A stretch of DNA of 34,973 bases from Geobacter argillaceus (GTDB taxonomy: Bacteria; Desulfobacterota; Desulfuromonadia; Geobacterales; DSM-12255): assembly GCF_007830735.1 (NCBI RefSeq), contig NZ_VLLN01000035.1, positions 1 through 34,973 of the forward strand. The letters run 5' to 3'. Below, in pieces: positions 33,731 through 34,973 of the stretch. The notes below the pieces were generated by a model. That model made no database searches, was not told where the DNA came from, and saw only the letters and a program-made list of their open reading frames with translations. The stretch's first letter is position 1. Each line of letters begins with the position of its first letter. A program made the translations under genes and the position numbers.

Positions 33731-34663
33731 ATGAAAACAGCAGCCCACATATGCCGCTTGCACACCGGTCTCTTCCTTTTCATGGGAATTCTAAGCACGC
33801 CGGCAACTCACGCAGACTCCACCGCATCTACTCTGAAACCGTTTGCTGCTGCACCGGATCAAGTTCTGGTCCTTTACAACCGCGACTGGAAAACTAGGAG
33901 CCTGGCACCGCCACTCAGGTTTCACAAGAAGTTGCAGAGTATTATGCCACCATGCATACCGATGCTAAGACAGGAAAAAAGCCGCATCTTCTAGGCCTAT
34001 CATGCAAGCACTTCGGTCATAACCATTTCAATTCCTGGTACATCAAAGAAGAGAGCCAGGACAATATAAACGGCATTGTCTTCACTGGCAAAGGAAAAGC
34101 CCCCGCCGATCCCAAATGGGTCAGGGATTCCCGTAAAGTTGAAATCCACATTAGTGACCCCGATGCCGATTGGAACTCTGTATCGATAACATGCCGTTCG
34201 GTGGAAAGCGGTCGGGAAGTGATTATCACTCCTCTTCGTCGCGACCTGCTGGTCATACGACCTGCTGGTCAGCGGCATTCCCCCCACCATTGGCGATGGT
34301 GCCGGCTACCCGCCGATTGATCAGAGCAAGGGGCGATGTTTCCGCTTTAACGCCGCGCAATTATTTCGGGGAACCGTAATCGTAGAATTCTCAATAAAGA
34401 ACCGTCAGGGCAAAACCATTCGTGACCTGTCGCTCCGCTACCATGACGCGCGGGATTTCGCATTCTCCCCGAACGGTAAAGATGGTGTGCCTGATGACAA
34501 AATCACCTCAGAAGACATTCTCGACCCGGTCAGGAAATATCTTGAAGACCCCGCCAATACACTCCCCGACGGAACCCTGCTGCGTGACCATATCCTCTAC
34601 ATCGTCGTTGTCCACGGCACTCCCTATGCCGTACAAGGAGTGTTCGGGATCGAACATGGGGCG
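33731..34663 (+). pseudogene. TIGR03790-like secreted protein, frameshifted and truncated
   Basis: The gene starts with a signal peptide (about 1-29, ending ATHA) and then continues in three successive frames. PDQVLVLYNRDWKT is in frame with the start. A shift at about 33890-33915 moves to SQEVAEYYATMHTDAKTGKK and LGLSCKHFGHNHFNSWYIKE, which runs to TPLRRDLLV. A 16-bp tandem duplication at 34242-34271 shifts to SGIPPTIGDGAGYPPIDQSK and on to LRDHILYIVVVHGTPYAVQG. It ends at FGIEHGA, where IS110-like DNA begins at about 34663. The pattern fits the TIGR03790 family, whose function is unknown. Downstream of the IS join no further part is visible. Confidence 0.75.
34242..34271 (+). repeat. 16-bp tandem duplication causing a frameshift
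   Basis: CGACCTGCTGGTCA occurs at 34242-34255 and again at 34258-34271. Removing one 16-bp unit restores the reading frame across LRRDLLVSGIPPTIG, so it is a recent slippage-type mutation inside the TIGR03790-like pseudogene. Confidence 0.8.
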
Positions 34664-34827
34664 GTGAAGGTGGAAAATTCCCGCACCGGCTCTTCATCCA
34701 CTCCTTCGGGAACAGCGACGAAGTGGCTTTTTGAGCCGATGTCGATACCGGCGGCATACGCATTGAGGTGTACCAGATGCTTGGGTAGTCTCATGAGCTT
34801 TCTCTTGAACGGCTTCTTCTGCTTCAT
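34664..34827 (-). mobile_element. IS110 family transposase, N-terminal fragment
   Basis: About 55 codons from ATG 34827 read MKQKKPFKRKLMRLPKHLVH, then AAGIDIGSKSHFVAVPEG and EEPVREFSTFTA. This matches the start of the DEDD catalytic domain of IS110-type transposases (first Asp in GIDIGS). GGAGG lies 8-9 bases upstream of the start. Similarity ends at about 34663, where the TIGR03790-like gene begins on the other strand, so about 85 percent of the transposase is gone and a deletion has fused the two. The non-coding segment upstream of the start (34828-34973) may be the element's end, the region that encodes the bridge RNA in IS110 elements. Confidence 0.78.
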
Positions 34828-34928
34828 CACTCCGGCCTCCGCAATAATGATCAGCAAGCCGGAAAGGGGAACTGTCGGATACGGCTCTCTTCTGAACGGG
34901 ATAGCAGATGCTTCACCAATGACAAAAT

Positions 34929-34973
34929 CGCCAGCTCCCGGACCATGCTAATCAACGGGCACAAGGCGCCAGT
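34929..34973 (-). repeat. 45-bp repeat, copy upstream of the IS110 fragment
   Basis: It is the inverted counterpart of 31126-31170, running to the window edge, so the full repeat may be longer. It lies about 100 bases upstream of the IS110 transposase start, within what is probably the element's non-coding end. Confidence 0.75.

Overview
The window looks like a chromosomal segment of a Geobacter-type bacterium (Geobacteraceae, Desulfuromonadia). The grounds are high-GC codon use, the gene order gap-pgk-tpiA-secG-tRNA-Leu, the purB/mscS/purL/purQ/purF/pyrE block, a GEMM-I riboswitch of the Geobacter type, and genes of an exosortase/PEP-CTERM system. The taxon is inferred from gene content and was not searched.

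Left end (1-4400) is accessory or eroded. A partial IS630-type element interrupts a sodium:solute symporter/histidine kinase gene. An intact argJ-atl pair follows, then tRNA-Asp(GTC) with a truncated phage-type integrase on its 5' side. Next is a PEP-CTERM/exosortase-associated acyltransferase gene preceded by a well-formed GEMM-I riboswitch overlapping an intrinsic terminator. The riboswitch has A at the position equivalent to Vc2 G20, the base associated with 3',3'-cGAMP rather than c-di-GMP recognition.

The middle (4400-19300, almost all minus strand) is housekeeping. It holds a DUF512 radical SAM/PDZ protein, an AI-2E family permease, hfq, miaA and a RluB-type pseudouridine synthase with unusually long gene overlaps, a small DUF378 membrane protein, accA-dnaE, a class II aldolase/adducin protein, tRNA-Leu(GAG), secG, tpiA, pgk and gap.

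The right-middle (19500-31000, plus strand) starts with a PAS/HAMP histidine kinase and a WalJ/YycJ-like metallo-hydrolase. It continues with purB, an MscS channel, purL with an N-terminal PurS-like duplication, purQ, purF and pyrE, mostly tightly packed as a nucleotide-synthesis operon.

The right end (31000-34973) is an eroding PEP-CTERM/exosortase locus. It has an intact exosortase and EpsI, a PrsK-like kinase that has lost its central part including the phospho-acceptor His box, a frameshifted TIGR03790-like secreted-protein pseudogene, and an IS110-type transposase fragment. A 45-bp repeat lies in inverted orientation at both edges of this locus.

Several intergenic palindromic repeats occur. 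The clearest is a 119-bp element with terminal inverted repeats, present twice in opposite orientation at 15303-15421 and 22469-22587. The most interesting candidate system is a cyclic-dinucleotide-sensing RNA controlling an acyltransferase of the exosortase/PEP-CTERM pathway, with the exosortase 28 kb away in a decaying cluster.
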